Below are positions 1 to 5,559 of a DNA stretch of 5,559 nt, piece after piece. Below the pieces are notes generated by a model. The model saw only the letters and a list, made by a program, of their open reading frames with translations, was not told the DNA's origin and did no database searches. The position numbers and the translations under genes were made by a program. The number at the start of each line of letters is the position of its first letter. Position 1 is the first letter of the stretch. Source of the stretch: Planctomycetaceae bacterium (GTDB lineage Bacteria; Planctomycetota; Planctomycetia; Planctomycetales; Planctomycetaceae); NCBI GenBank assembly GCA_020426125.1, contig JAGQQQ010000710.1:1-5559 (forward strand), given 5' to 3'.

Positions 1-73
1 AGACAAGACACAAGCCGCAGACTTTTCATTAGGGAGGGAGACCTCTGGCGGAAGGAGGGGGGCATGGGAGGAA

Positions 74-89
74 GGATCCACGTGGATCC
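74..89. repeat. Perfect 16-bp palindrome
   Basis: GGATCCACGTGGATCC reads identically on both strands: half-site GGATCCAC followed directly by GTGGATCC. The flanking bases (A73, C90) do not extend the symmetry. A perfect 16-bp palindrome is expected less than once in a random window of this size. It could be a dimeric-protein binding site, but its position just after an SD-like sequence and an ATG gives no clear target gene. With no loop, it is a poor RNA hairpin candidate. Confidence 0.6.
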
Positions 90-256
90 CGATTCAACAA
101 GATTCCCCGATCCATTCGCCGTCGTCAAGGGGAAGGAAGAATTCTTATTGGCCATTCACAGAGGAAAGAGTCACCTCCTCTCCCTTAATGAAAGGCCATT
201 GTTGAAAACCGTCGAATCAAAATGGCGAGATCGAAACGCCGGGAATGGACGTCCGA

Positions 257-280
257 TCGAGCCGCAATCTTCGGCTCCGA
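257..280 (-). terminator. Possible hairpin terminator of the 315-2183 gene
   Basis: GAGCCG at 259-264 pairs perfectly with CGGCTC at 272-277 around a 7-nt loop. The stem extends by TC (257-258) pairing with GA (279-280) if C278 is bulged. It begins about 35 nt beyond the stop codon of the minus-strand gene, where a transcript end is expected. In the minus direction no U-tract follows the stem, so this is not a classical intrinsic terminator. It may act as a U-less terminator or an mRNA 3'-end stabiliser. Confidence 0.35.
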
Positions 281-314
281 GAGTTGCTTTTCCAATTCAT
301 CGACACTCACTCAG

Positions 315-2183
315 TCATGCCTTGCGGATGAAGTGCTCCGCGTAACTTCGGACCTGACGGCCATTGAGAACGTGGAACATCCGCAGTTGCTGAACGGTTT
401 CCTGGCTAAAATGAGCCAACGGTACGTGAAGCAATTGTTTGCCATATTTCTTCGCCAGCCTTCGCCATCCCATTCCCGGGGCCGCTTGAGACAGCACGGC
501 GATGTGTCTTTCCTGCGAATGGTGGCACGCGGATACCAGCAGACGTTCTTCTAAAGTGTCGACAAAGTCGAAACGACCGTCTCGCCAGATGTCCCGAATG
601 GGACGGGGCGGAAAGAGAAACATTGCTCCCCCGTACGTCGCCATTGCGATTCCTGGACCAACGTGTTCCACGTGAAAATCCGTGGCGAAAAAGGAGAGCG
701 TCGACTCGTCGTCATGCTCCGCGTGCCAGGTAATCCGCCAAGGATAGTCACGCGGATCGGCCGGGGAGTCGAAAAGCATCAATACGCAGTCGAGTTGTCC
801 CCGGCTTGGAGGATTCTCTTTGACATACAGATCGCCGGTATGCCAGTTTCTGAGAGTCTCGCGGATATCGAGGCCGTCTTTGAGACTGGTCGTGAACTTC
901 TCAATGCGAGCCAGGTCGTTGCCGAGCATCGAGAGGGCCTTGTCTTTGACATGAGTTCGAAACCGTTCGATCGCAACATCCTCGGGGGGCCAACTGCAAT
1001 GGCTAAACGGGTTCCATTGCATGGCCCACTTCTGTTTGTCCTCCTGGGGAGCTTTCCGATTGAGCCGGACGGATCGCCAGGCGACAGGGGGGCCTTCGAG
1101 CCGGTTCTTCATGGTGATCAAGCCGCCGTCCGGAAATTGGCCTCGGCCGATCGACATTTTGAAGTCGCCGTACGGAAGCCAGTCGCAAAACTGGTATTCG
1201 CGTGCTGTCTCCGCCAGGGAAATGGCAAACTGATCCCCAAAAATTTGCTGGGCGGCCGTTACGAGTGTGTAGAGATCGGGCGTCAGGCGGCACTCAATCA
1301 AAGAAAGGTTGCGGACGTATTTCAGGTACAACGACAACAAGTGAGGGGTAATCTTGCGTCCACGATTGCCAAGTTCCGCCTGGTACTTTTCGCGGGTGGA
1401 TAGCAGCATCTGTTTAACGCCGTCGACGGACAGATTTTCGTCGCTATCGAGTTCAAACCGGGTTTCCTCATACAGGCTCGCAATAAAGGGAAGTTCGCCA
1501 AGCAGAAAAACCAGCGTCTCGGGATCCATCCGATACAACTCGGGATCATACACCGCCGGTTCCACCTGAATCTCGTTCTTCTGGGATTGATAGGCTTCCC
1601 GAATCCAAGGCCAGTCCGTGAGCGAACACACGAACAGGATCGATTCGTATTTGTGTTCCAGGTCGTGGAGACGGGCGGCCATCTGGGAAATTCTGCGGAG
1701 ATGCTGGTCTCGTCGGGGGCGTCGGATTGCCGGAAGGACGGCTGTCGCGAATTGTGCGACGCTCACACGTTTCAAGGCATACGGATCAGGGAGATATGAT
1801 GACTGGGGCTCGAAGTCTTCGACTTCCAGATCGATAAATCGGCGGTCAATATGTTCCTGCATCGCCAGTCGCAGCGCGGCAATAACGGGCTGGCAAGGGT
1901 CAATCGGCACAAAACTGGCGACCCGCTCAAATTCGTTTCCTTGACCGGGAGACCAGTTGGTGTTGGCAAATGGCTCGGTTTCCTGTTGTAGGACAACCGT
2001 GACATTCGGCAGGTGAGTGATTCCCCGTTCGACAAATGGCTGCGTCGATGGAGGCAACGGGACGGCGACACAGTCAAACCGTTCGTTCAGCAGAATCTCG
2101 CGGACTGCGACCGCGAAATCGCCGCTTCCGTGGACGACTGGGAGACATTGAATGCGATTCGAAAAATGAAGAACTGGATGCAT
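315..2183 (-). CDS. Uncharacterised 622-residue protein, possible TraB/ChaN/EreA-like N-terminal domain
   Basis: The function is unknown to me. Numbering is from the ATG at 2183-2181. This start has GGAGGT nine bases upstream; the more upstream in-frame ATG at 2210 (631 residues) has only a weak purine run. The N-terminal third alternates short hydrophobic strands with polar helices. It holds an HGSGD motif (residues 18-22), PLPPS (42-46), an IDPCQPV segment (about 94-100) and a hydrophobic strand ILFVCS (182-187). This pattern recalls the TraB/ChaN/EreA-like superfamily, but only by eye. The C-terminal half is rich in Trp, Arg and His. It includes a DGLDIRETLRNW segment (436-447) and a His cluster CHHSQERH (553-560), and ends in a basic segment. 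No signal peptide or membrane helix is evident, so it is probably cytoplasmic. It stands alone, divergent from the sensor gene. The CDS is certain; the function is open. Confidence 0.85.
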   Translation of the reverse strand: MHPVLHFSNRIQCLPVVHGSGDFAVAVREILLNERFDCVAVPLPPSTQPFVERGITHLPNVTVVLQQETEPFANTNWSPGQGNEFERVASFVPIDPCQPVIAALRLAMQEHIDRRFIDLEVEDFEPQSSYLPDPYALKRVSVAQFATAVLPAIRRPRRDQHLRRISQMAARLHDLEHKYESILFVCSLTDWPWIREAYQSQKNEIQVEPAVYDPELYRMDPETLVFLLGELPFIASLYEETRFELDSDENLSVDGVKQMLLSTREKYQAELGNRGRKITPHLLSLYLKYVRNLSLIECRLTPDLYTLVTAAQQIFGDQFAISLAETAREYQFCDWLPYGDFKMSIGRGQFPDGGLITMKNRLEGPPVAWRSVRLNRKAPQEDKQKWAMQWNPFSHCSWPPEDVAIERFRTHVKDKALSMLGNDLARIEKFTTSLKDGLDIRETLRNWHTGDLYVKENPPSRGQLDCVLMLFDSPADPRDYPWRITWHAEHDDESTLSFFATDFHVEHVGPGIAMATYGGAMFLFPPRPIRDIWRDGRFDFVDTLEERLLVSACHHSQERHIAVLSQAAPGMGWRRLAKKYGKQLLHVPLAHFSQETVQQLRMFHVLNGRQVRSYAEHFIRKA

Positions 2184-2192
2184 ATCGGGAAG

Positions 2193-2198
2193 ACCTCC
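2193..2198 (-). promoter_or_regulatory. Ribosome binding site choosing the ATG at 2183
   Basis: On the minus strand this reads GGAGGT, a near-perfect anti-16S match nine bases before ATG 2183-2181. It lies inside the first codons of the longer reading that would begin at 2210, and therefore argues for the shorter 622-residue protein. Confidence 0.6.
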
Positions 2199-2426
2199 GT
2201 TCTGGTTCATCCTACGACGTTCGCTCAGGTGGGGAAAGAAAGGCGGTCTGTCATTCGCAATCGGAACTGTTTCCTTCCACGGCTTCCTGGATCTGGAAAG
2301 TCAGAGAACAATTCGTCAGCCAGGTACAGATCGAGTGCCAGTTCCATTTGATTCGGCAACGATCGGCAGATTGGGACGGTACGAGACGGGAACAAGAGAA
2401 AAACGAAGTTTGTGACGATTTGGGAA

Positions 2427-2455
2427 TTGTCCTTCGCCGATGCCTGAAATAGGAT
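2427..2455 (+). promoter_or_regulatory. Weak sigma70-type promoter candidate for the sensor gene
   Basis: TTGTCC (2427-2432) and TAGGAT (2450-2455) are separated by 17 bp. TAGGAT matches the -10 consensus at 4 of 6 positions and TTGTCC is a poor -35. Transcription would begin near 2462, leaving a leader of roughly 90-100 nt. Matches of this quality occur by chance, so this is only the best candidate by eye. Confidence 0.2.
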
Positions 2456-2485
2456 TTCCGATGCTCTAGTCCGCGTGAGGATTCC

Positions 2486-2497
2486 CGCGATTTCGCG
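2486..2497. repeat. Short inverted repeat upstream of the sensor gene
   Basis: CGCGA and TCGCG flank a 2-bp centre. An alternative pairing uses CCCGC (2484-2488) with GCGGG (2504-2508). It lies in the presumed 5' leader of the sensor gene, about 55 bp before its start, where an operator or leader hairpin could sit. It is short enough to be chance. Confidence 0.3.
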
Positions 2498-2544
2498 AAG
2501 AAGGCGGGTGAGAAAAATCTTTCACTGGTGCGGATGGAGTGACT

Positions 2545-2549
2545 GGGAG
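2545..2549 (+). promoter_or_regulatory. SD-like GGGAG bearing on the sensor start
   Basis: GGGAG lies 2 nt before TTG 2552, too close to serve it, and 11 nt before GTG 2561. A second GGAG (2536-2539) lies 12 nt before the TTG. The two starts differ by three residues and cannot be separated by spacing alone. Start-codon preference slightly favours the GTG. Confidence 0.35.
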
Positions 2550-2551
2550 CC

Positions 2552-4264
2552 TTGCGATCCGTGAACGATCGGTCTGATGTGCTTGTGTTTGGTGTCGAGG
2601 AATCTGCGCATTCCCGTCTCTTGCAGGGTCTTCGGGAATTGGGAGGAGTGGCGTCGGCGAATTCCGTTGCCGAAGCGCTCAATCTTCTCAGCCGCCGGGA
2701 AGCCCCGTCGCTGTGTCTGATGGGGAACGATTCCGCCGGGATGGAGTTGATGCTTGAAGCGCAGGGGCTGATGAACCAGTTCCCTGAGGGGATTCTCCTC
2801 ATTGATGAGCAGGAAGAGATCCTCTGGTTCAACGCGCAAGCTAGACAGATTCTCGGCTGCGAAGAACAGGCACACCCTGGACGACTCTTTGAGATCTGGC
2901 CGGATGCGCAACTCGTGGGACCGGATTTTTGCCCGGTGAATTCGGTTCTCGCGACCGGGAAACAGTCGCGAACGCGAGTTCGAGTGTCGGACCATACCTT
3001 TTACGATTTGACGGTCAGTGAAGTCGTTATTGGTCCCGACGGCGGGCAACCTTTGCTACTGGCGACACTCCGAGACACGTCGGAAGAGAACCTTCAGCAA
3101 CAGAAACTGACGGCCATTTACCAGGCGGGGCTCGACCTCGGGGACTTGAAACCTGACGAGGTGGCGGATTTATCGACGCTCGATCGGATTGAGCTGCTGA
3201 AGTCGAAACTCCTGGGCTATATCCAGGATTTGCTGGAGTTCGAAACGGTCGAAATCCGAGTGATCGACCAGACCACAGGGGTGTTAAAGCCGTTGCTGGC
3301 GTTTGGGATGGACCCCACAGCGGCCCAGCGAGAACTGTTCGTTTCCCCAGAAGGAAACGGCGTTACGGGTTTCGTCGCCGCCACAGGGCGGAGCTACCTC
3401 TGCGAGGATACGGAGAAAGACCCGCTCTACATCGTGGGAGCGACGGGGGCTCGGTCGTCATTGACTGTTCCGTTGATCCACAATGAGCAGGTTCTGGGGA
3501 CATTCAATGTCGAAAGTTTTCGCCCGGGAGCGTTCTCCCCAACAGATTTGCAGTACCTTGAACTGTTCTGTCGGGAGGTGTCGGTTGCGTTAAACACACT
3601 TGATCTCCTGGTTGCCGAGAAAGCGGTTGCCATCGAGGCCAATGCGAAAAAAGTCTTGTGCGAAGTGGCCGATCCGGTCGACGAAATGCTGAACGACGCG
3701 ACCTGGATTTTCGAGAAATTCAGCGACCAGGATCCCCAGGTGCACGAAAGATTGCAGCGGATCCTCCGGAATACCCAGGAGATTCGCGAAGTCATCCGGC
3801 AAGTTGGAGCGTCGGTCATCCGGGAGTCGGGCGGCGACTATCTGAAAAAGCAGTCTCATCCCCAACTCGCTGGAAAGCGCGTGTTGGTAATGGACAAGGA
3901 ACGGGACATCCGCCACAGCGCCCACGAACTACTTGAACAGTTCGACGTGATTATTGAGACGGCGCGCGACGGCGAACAAGCCATTCGCATGGCTCGAACA
4001 TTCCACTATGACGCGGTGATCGCTGACATCAAACCCCCGGACATCAAGGGGTCCGAACTGTATTCACGGCTCAGGGAGATGCACCAGCACCTCCCCATCA
4101 TCCTCATGACCGGTTTCGGATGGGACGCAGAACACACGGTGGTGAAGTGCCGACCCTTGGGGCTGAAAACAATCCTTTACAAACCATTTATTCTCAATCA
4201 GGTTCTCAAGGCGCTGACGGAGGCGGTCGCCCCAAATGCGGGCTCTGGGGGAATCCTCTTTTGA
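2552..4264 (+). CDS. PAS-GAF-receiver signalling protein with degenerate histidine-kinase core
   Basis: A cytoplasmic signal-transduction protein of 570 residues with no membrane segments. Residues 9-60 resemble the first half of a receiver domain without its Asp. Residues 76-178 are a PAS domain (ILLIDEQEEILWFN at its start, ATLRDTSEE at its end). A short helical linker follows, then a GAF domain at about 210-352 (GNGVTGFVAATG, SLTVPL and VLGTFNVES are typical). Residues 355-420 align with a histidine-kinase dimerisation domain, but the H-box reads CEVADPV where HEINNPL is usual, so Cys370 replaces the His. No ATP-binding domain follows. Residues 442-560 are a receiver: Asp448, phosphoacceptor Asp492, Thr520 and Lys544 are present, but Lys449 occupies an acidic-pocket position. 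There is no DNA-binding output domain. Likely role: binds small ligands and takes part in phosphotransfer with a partner kinase. An in-frame TGA at 2540-2542 bounds the frame. TTG 2552 is drawn; GTG 2561, with GGGAG 11 bases upstream, is at least as likely. Confidence 0.93.
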   Translation: MRSVNDRSDVLVFGVEESAHSRLLQGLRELGGVASANSVAEALNLLSRREAPSLCLMGNDSAGMELMLEAQGLMNQFPEGILLIDEQEEILWFNAQARQILGCEEQAHPGRLFEIWPDAQLVGPDFCPVNSVLATGKQSRTRVRVSDHTFYDLTVSEVVIGPDGGQPLLLATLRDTSEENLQQQKLTAIYQAGLDLGDLKPDEVADLSTLDRIELLKSKLLGYIQDLLEFETVEIRVIDQTTGVLKPLLAFGMDPTAAQRELFVSPEGNGVTGFVAATGRSYLCEDTEKDPLYIVGATGARSSLTVPLIHNEQVLGTFNVESFRPGAFSPTDLQYLELFCREVSVALNTLDLLVAEKAVAIEANAKKVLCEVADPVDEMLNDATWIFEKFSDQDPQVHERLQRILRNTQEIREVIRQVGASVIRESGGDYLKKQSHPQLAGKRVLVMDKERDIRHSAHELLEQFDVIIETARDGEQAIRMARTFHYDAVIADIKPPDIKGSELYSRLREMHQHLPIILMTGFGWDAEHTVVKCRPLGLKTILYKPFILNQVLKALTEAVAPNAGSGGILF

Positions 4265-4374
4265 GAGCCGCCATCAAAATCCTTGATTGAGTTCAGGAGA
4301 TCGCATCCTTCGCCATTCGGTATCATCCTGAGTCGACACGTCTCTGGACTGGCCTGCTGCGAATCCTTGCCTGC

Positions 4375-4414
4375 AAAACGGCCCGGTGGCTCTCTCTGCT
4401 CACCCCCGGCTTTT
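4375..4414. terminator. Candidate bidirectional intrinsic terminator
   Basis: GGTG (4385-4388) pairs with CACC (4401-4404), and GCC (4381-4383) pairs with GGC (4408-4410) across a small 1x3 internal loop, around a 12-nt loop. A run of four A precedes the stem (4375-4378) and four T follow it (4411-4414), so each strand reads a GC stem followed by a U-run. It lies about 115 nt after the sensor stop and about 90 nt after the oxidoreductase stop, as expected between convergent genes. The stem is imperfect and the U-runs short. Confidence 0.42.
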
Positions 4415-4428
4415 ATAACCGATCCAAG

Positions 4429-4458
4429 TCAATACGCAGGACTTCAATACGCAGAACT
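4429..4458. repeat. 15-bp tandem duplication (two copies)
   Basis: TCAATACGCAGGACT (4429-4443) is followed directly by TCAATACGCAGAACT (4444-4458), 14 of 15 bases identical. No third copy is seen on either side. It lies between convergent genes and is most simply a replication-slippage duplication. Confidence 0.75.
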
Positions 4459-4500
4459 CATGTCGCCCAATCCAAGGACCGAATACCCCGAGGGCATCCT

Positions 4501-5559
4501 CTACCCGGCCTTCATCCCTGATGCGGTCAGGTGCTTGTCGATTTCGTTGGCCACGATGACACCGTAGTTCACAGCTCCCAGCCAGCCCGACATGATGATC
4601 CCAACGGACCCCGCGTGAAACAGGCCAGAAATCTGATCAGGGAGAGTTTGAGAAACTTTGAGACCTTCAAACTTGGTGCCGAAACTGGCGCCAGTCAGAT
4701 GCCGCGTGTAGTGTTTGAACGTTCTTGGCGTCGAGGCCTCGATCCAGTCAAGCTTCTCTCGAATATCCGGAACATATTGCTCAAGGCAGTCGATCGTCGT
4801 TCGACAGAGTTCGTCCTTGTCATGCTGATACTGATCCTCGGGAAGATCCGCCCAATCTTCGTAACGGGCGTTCGTTGAAGAGACGATCAGCCAGCGATCA
4901 GACCCGGGACGAGTCTCCGGATAGTAAAATGAGAATGTGCGACTGCTGATGTCCTTGGAGAGCATCGCGTCGATGTCGAAACCCTCGTGTTCAGAATGGA
5001 ACAACAGGTCTCCCAGGTTGTCAAACCCCTCTCCCGGCTTCAGACCAATATAGACCTGGCAACTGGAATTGTTCAGACGGACGGCCTGTGCCTCCTCGAC
5101 ATAGTCCTTGTCAAAATGCTGTTGACCGACGAGGTTGAGAATCGTGCTTTTCAGGTTGGCATTGGAGAGAATGGCCCGACAGGCGATGCGTTGGCCATTC
5201 ACGACGACGGCCTTCGCTTCCCGATTGTCATCGACTTCTATGTTGTCGACGAGTGAACGGATCCGGATCTCCACTCCGTTGTGTTCCATCTCTTCCCGCA
5301 TCTTGGTAACGAGGAGATCAGTTCCCCCTTGAAACGTGAAGACCCCTTTGCTCATGAAGTTGCTGAATACGATGCCGTAAGTGATTGCCGGGTCTTCCAG
5401 AGTTGAACCATTTGCGTAAGTGATCGGCTCCATCAGCAGACGAACGACATCGCTCCGCCCAGGGAAAAAACGCTCAAACAGTTCTCGGGTGGTTGTCGCC
5501 TGGTCGTCGTAGAAATTCATCTTCCGGGCGGCAGTGAAGAATTCCTCGACGGTTTCATG
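4501..5559 (-). CDS. Phytoene desaturase/CrtI-like FAD-dependent oxidoreductase (partial, N-terminus off window)
   Basis: The frame is open from the stop (TAG, 4503-4501) to the window edge, giving 352 visible residues. An ATG at 5520 is internal, because 13 in-frame codons precede it and the FAD-binding Rossmann motif expected at the N-terminus is absent. Roughly the first 130-160 residues therefore lie beyond 5559. Visible hallmarks, numbered from that internal Met: FQGGTDLL (63-70), the conserved Gly-Gly segment before the substrate domain; a beta-rich stretch ending in ILSNANLKST (117-126), typical of the returning FAD-binding domain; and a C-terminal LFHAGSVG...GWLGAVNYG segment (300-320) where the family closes the flavin site. 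The family oxidises or saturates isoprenoid chains (carotenoid desaturases, retinol saturase-like enzymes); the exact substrate cannot be read here. No carotenoid partner gene is in the window. The gene is convergent with the sensor gene. Confidence 0.88.
   Translation of the reverse strand, partial: HETVEEFFTAARKMNFYDDQATTTRELFERFFPGRSDVVRLLMEPITYANGSTLEDPAITYGIVFSNFMSKGVFTFQGGTDLLVTKMREEMEHNGVEIRIRSLVDNIEVDDNREAKAVVVNGQRIACRAILSNANLKSTILNLVGQQHFDKDYVEEAQAVRLNNSSCQVYIGLKPGEGFDNLGDLLFHSEHEGFDIDAMLSKDISSRTFSFYYPETRPGSDRWLIVSSTNARYEDWADLPEDQYQHDKDELCRTTIDCLEQYVPDIREKLDWIEASTPRTFKHYTRHLTGASFGTKFEGLKVSQTLPDQISGLFHAGSVGIIMSGWLGAVNYGVIVANEIDKHLTASGMKAG

Larger units (their letters stand above)
1..314. 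other. Left-edge region without a confident gene
   Basis: This stretch lies downstream of the minus-strand gene that stops at 315. The first part (about 31-75) is strikingly G/A-rich and includes AAGGAGG at 52-58, five bases before an ATG at 64. That ATG opens a plus-strand frame to a stop at 343-345; the same frame is also open back to base 1. The 93-residue product matches no family I recognise, uses AGA/AGG/TTA codons freely, and its last 31 bases overlap the convergent gene. I do not call it a gene. The region also contains a perfect palindrome (74-89), a weak inverted repeat (160-165 with 176-181) and a stronger hairpin (257-280). No minus-strand frame here looks coding. Confidence 0.6.
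2211..2551. other. Divergent intergenic region
   Basis: About 340-370 bp separate the divergent starts of the uncharacterised gene and the sensor gene, so promoters for both should lie here. Visible elements are a weak sigma70-like promoter (2427-2455), the direct repeat CCGATGC at 2437-2443 and 2458-2464 (21 bp apart), and a short inverted repeat (2486-2497). A minus-strand frame is open for 99 codons (2521 down to a TGA at 2225-2227) but has no SD-supported start. I found no convincing promoter for the minus-strand gene, and no riboswitch or RNA gene. Confidence 0.55.
4265..4500. other. Convergent intergenic region
   Basis: This 236-bp region lies between the 3' ends of the sensor gene and the oxidoreductase gene. 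It contains a candidate bidirectional terminator (4375-4414) and a 15-bp tandem duplication (4429-4458). A plus-strand frame beginning with TTG at 4283 runs through to 4567, but it lacks an SD, resembles no protein and enters the neighbouring gene antisense, so I do not call it. Confidence 0.6.

Noticed and set aside
160..181. Inverted repeat AGAGGA/TCCTCT
   Set aside because: Six base pairs around a 10-nt loop without a T-tract in a purine/pyrimidine-biased stretch; likely chance.
663..1403. Plus-strand 246-codon ORF
   Set aside because: It is wholly antisense to the 622-residue gene, whose product has coherent motifs, and has no SD or recognisable domain. Long antisense frames are common at this base composition.
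2036..2452. Plus-strand 138-codon ORF (and the overlapping frame 2013-2351)
   Set aside because: It starts inside the 5' end of the minus-strand gene and has no supported RBS; the product is Arg/Ser-rich and unrecognisable.
2541..2556. Possible sigma54 promoter at the sensor start
   Set aside because: The GG and GC elements are only 7 bp apart rather than 10, and the site would overlap the start codon.
2251..2832. Minus-strand 193-codon ORF across the divergent region
   Set aside because: It overlaps the N-terminal coding part of the sensor antisense, and its Ser/Arg/Cys-rich translation looks like a shadow frame.
2522..3049. Minus-strand 175-codon ORF
   Set aside because: It is antisense to the receiver-like and PAS coding segments of the sensor and shows no domain of its own.
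4283..4567. Plus-strand 94-codon ORF between the convergent genes
   Set aside because: It begins with a TTG lacking an SD, runs through the candidate terminator and tandem repeat, and enters the oxidoreductase gene antisense.
4531..4878. Plus-strand 115-codon ORF (and 4725-4949, 4987-5256)
   Set aside because: These lie opposite the CrtI-like gene, which has clear family motifs; they are shadow frames.
1..5559. tRNA, rRNA, CRISPR array, transposase, integrase or defence-system gene
   Set aside because: No cloverleaf, regularly spaced repeat, terminal inverted repeat or characteristic protein motif was seen on either strand.

Overview
This 5.6-kb window looks like chromosomal DNA of a moderately GC-rich, free-living bacterium. 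Protein style points to the phylum Planctomycetota: a long uncharacterised protein, a multidomain sensor without a catalytic core, and a CrtI-like FAD oxidoreductase. This placement is inference from recognition, because no rRNA, tRNA or marker gene is present. I see no mobile element, CRISPR array, phage gene or tRNA.

Layout. Positions 1-314 hold no confident gene. They contain a G/A-rich stretch with a Shine-Dalgarno-like sequence, a perfect 16-bp palindrome, a doubtful small ORF, and a hairpin that may end the neighbouring transcript. Positions 315-2183 (minus) encode a 622-residue protein of unknown function. About 370 bp of divergent intergenic DNA follows. Positions 2552-4264 (plus) encode a modular signalling protein: truncated receiver-like segment, PAS, GAF, degenerate histidine-kinase dimerisation segment, receiver. 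Positions 4265-4500 separate this gene from a convergent neighbour and carry a hairpin flanked by A4 and T4 that could stop transcription both ways, plus a short tandem duplication. Positions 4501-5559 (minus) are the C-terminal ~352 codons of a phytoene-desaturase/CrtI-type FAD-dependent oxidoreductase that runs off the right edge.

How they relate. The three genes do not form an operon. The uncharacterised gene and the sensor gene are divergent, so they could share a regulatory region. The sensor and the oxidoreductase are convergent. No pathway links them from sequence alone.

The most unusual item is the sensor protein. It has the layout of a hybrid histidine kinase, but the H-box His appears replaced by Cys, no ATP-binding domain is present, and the C-terminal receiver has Lys at one acidic-pocket position. 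It reads as a phosphorelay protein that has lost kinase activity but kept a recognisable receiver Asp.
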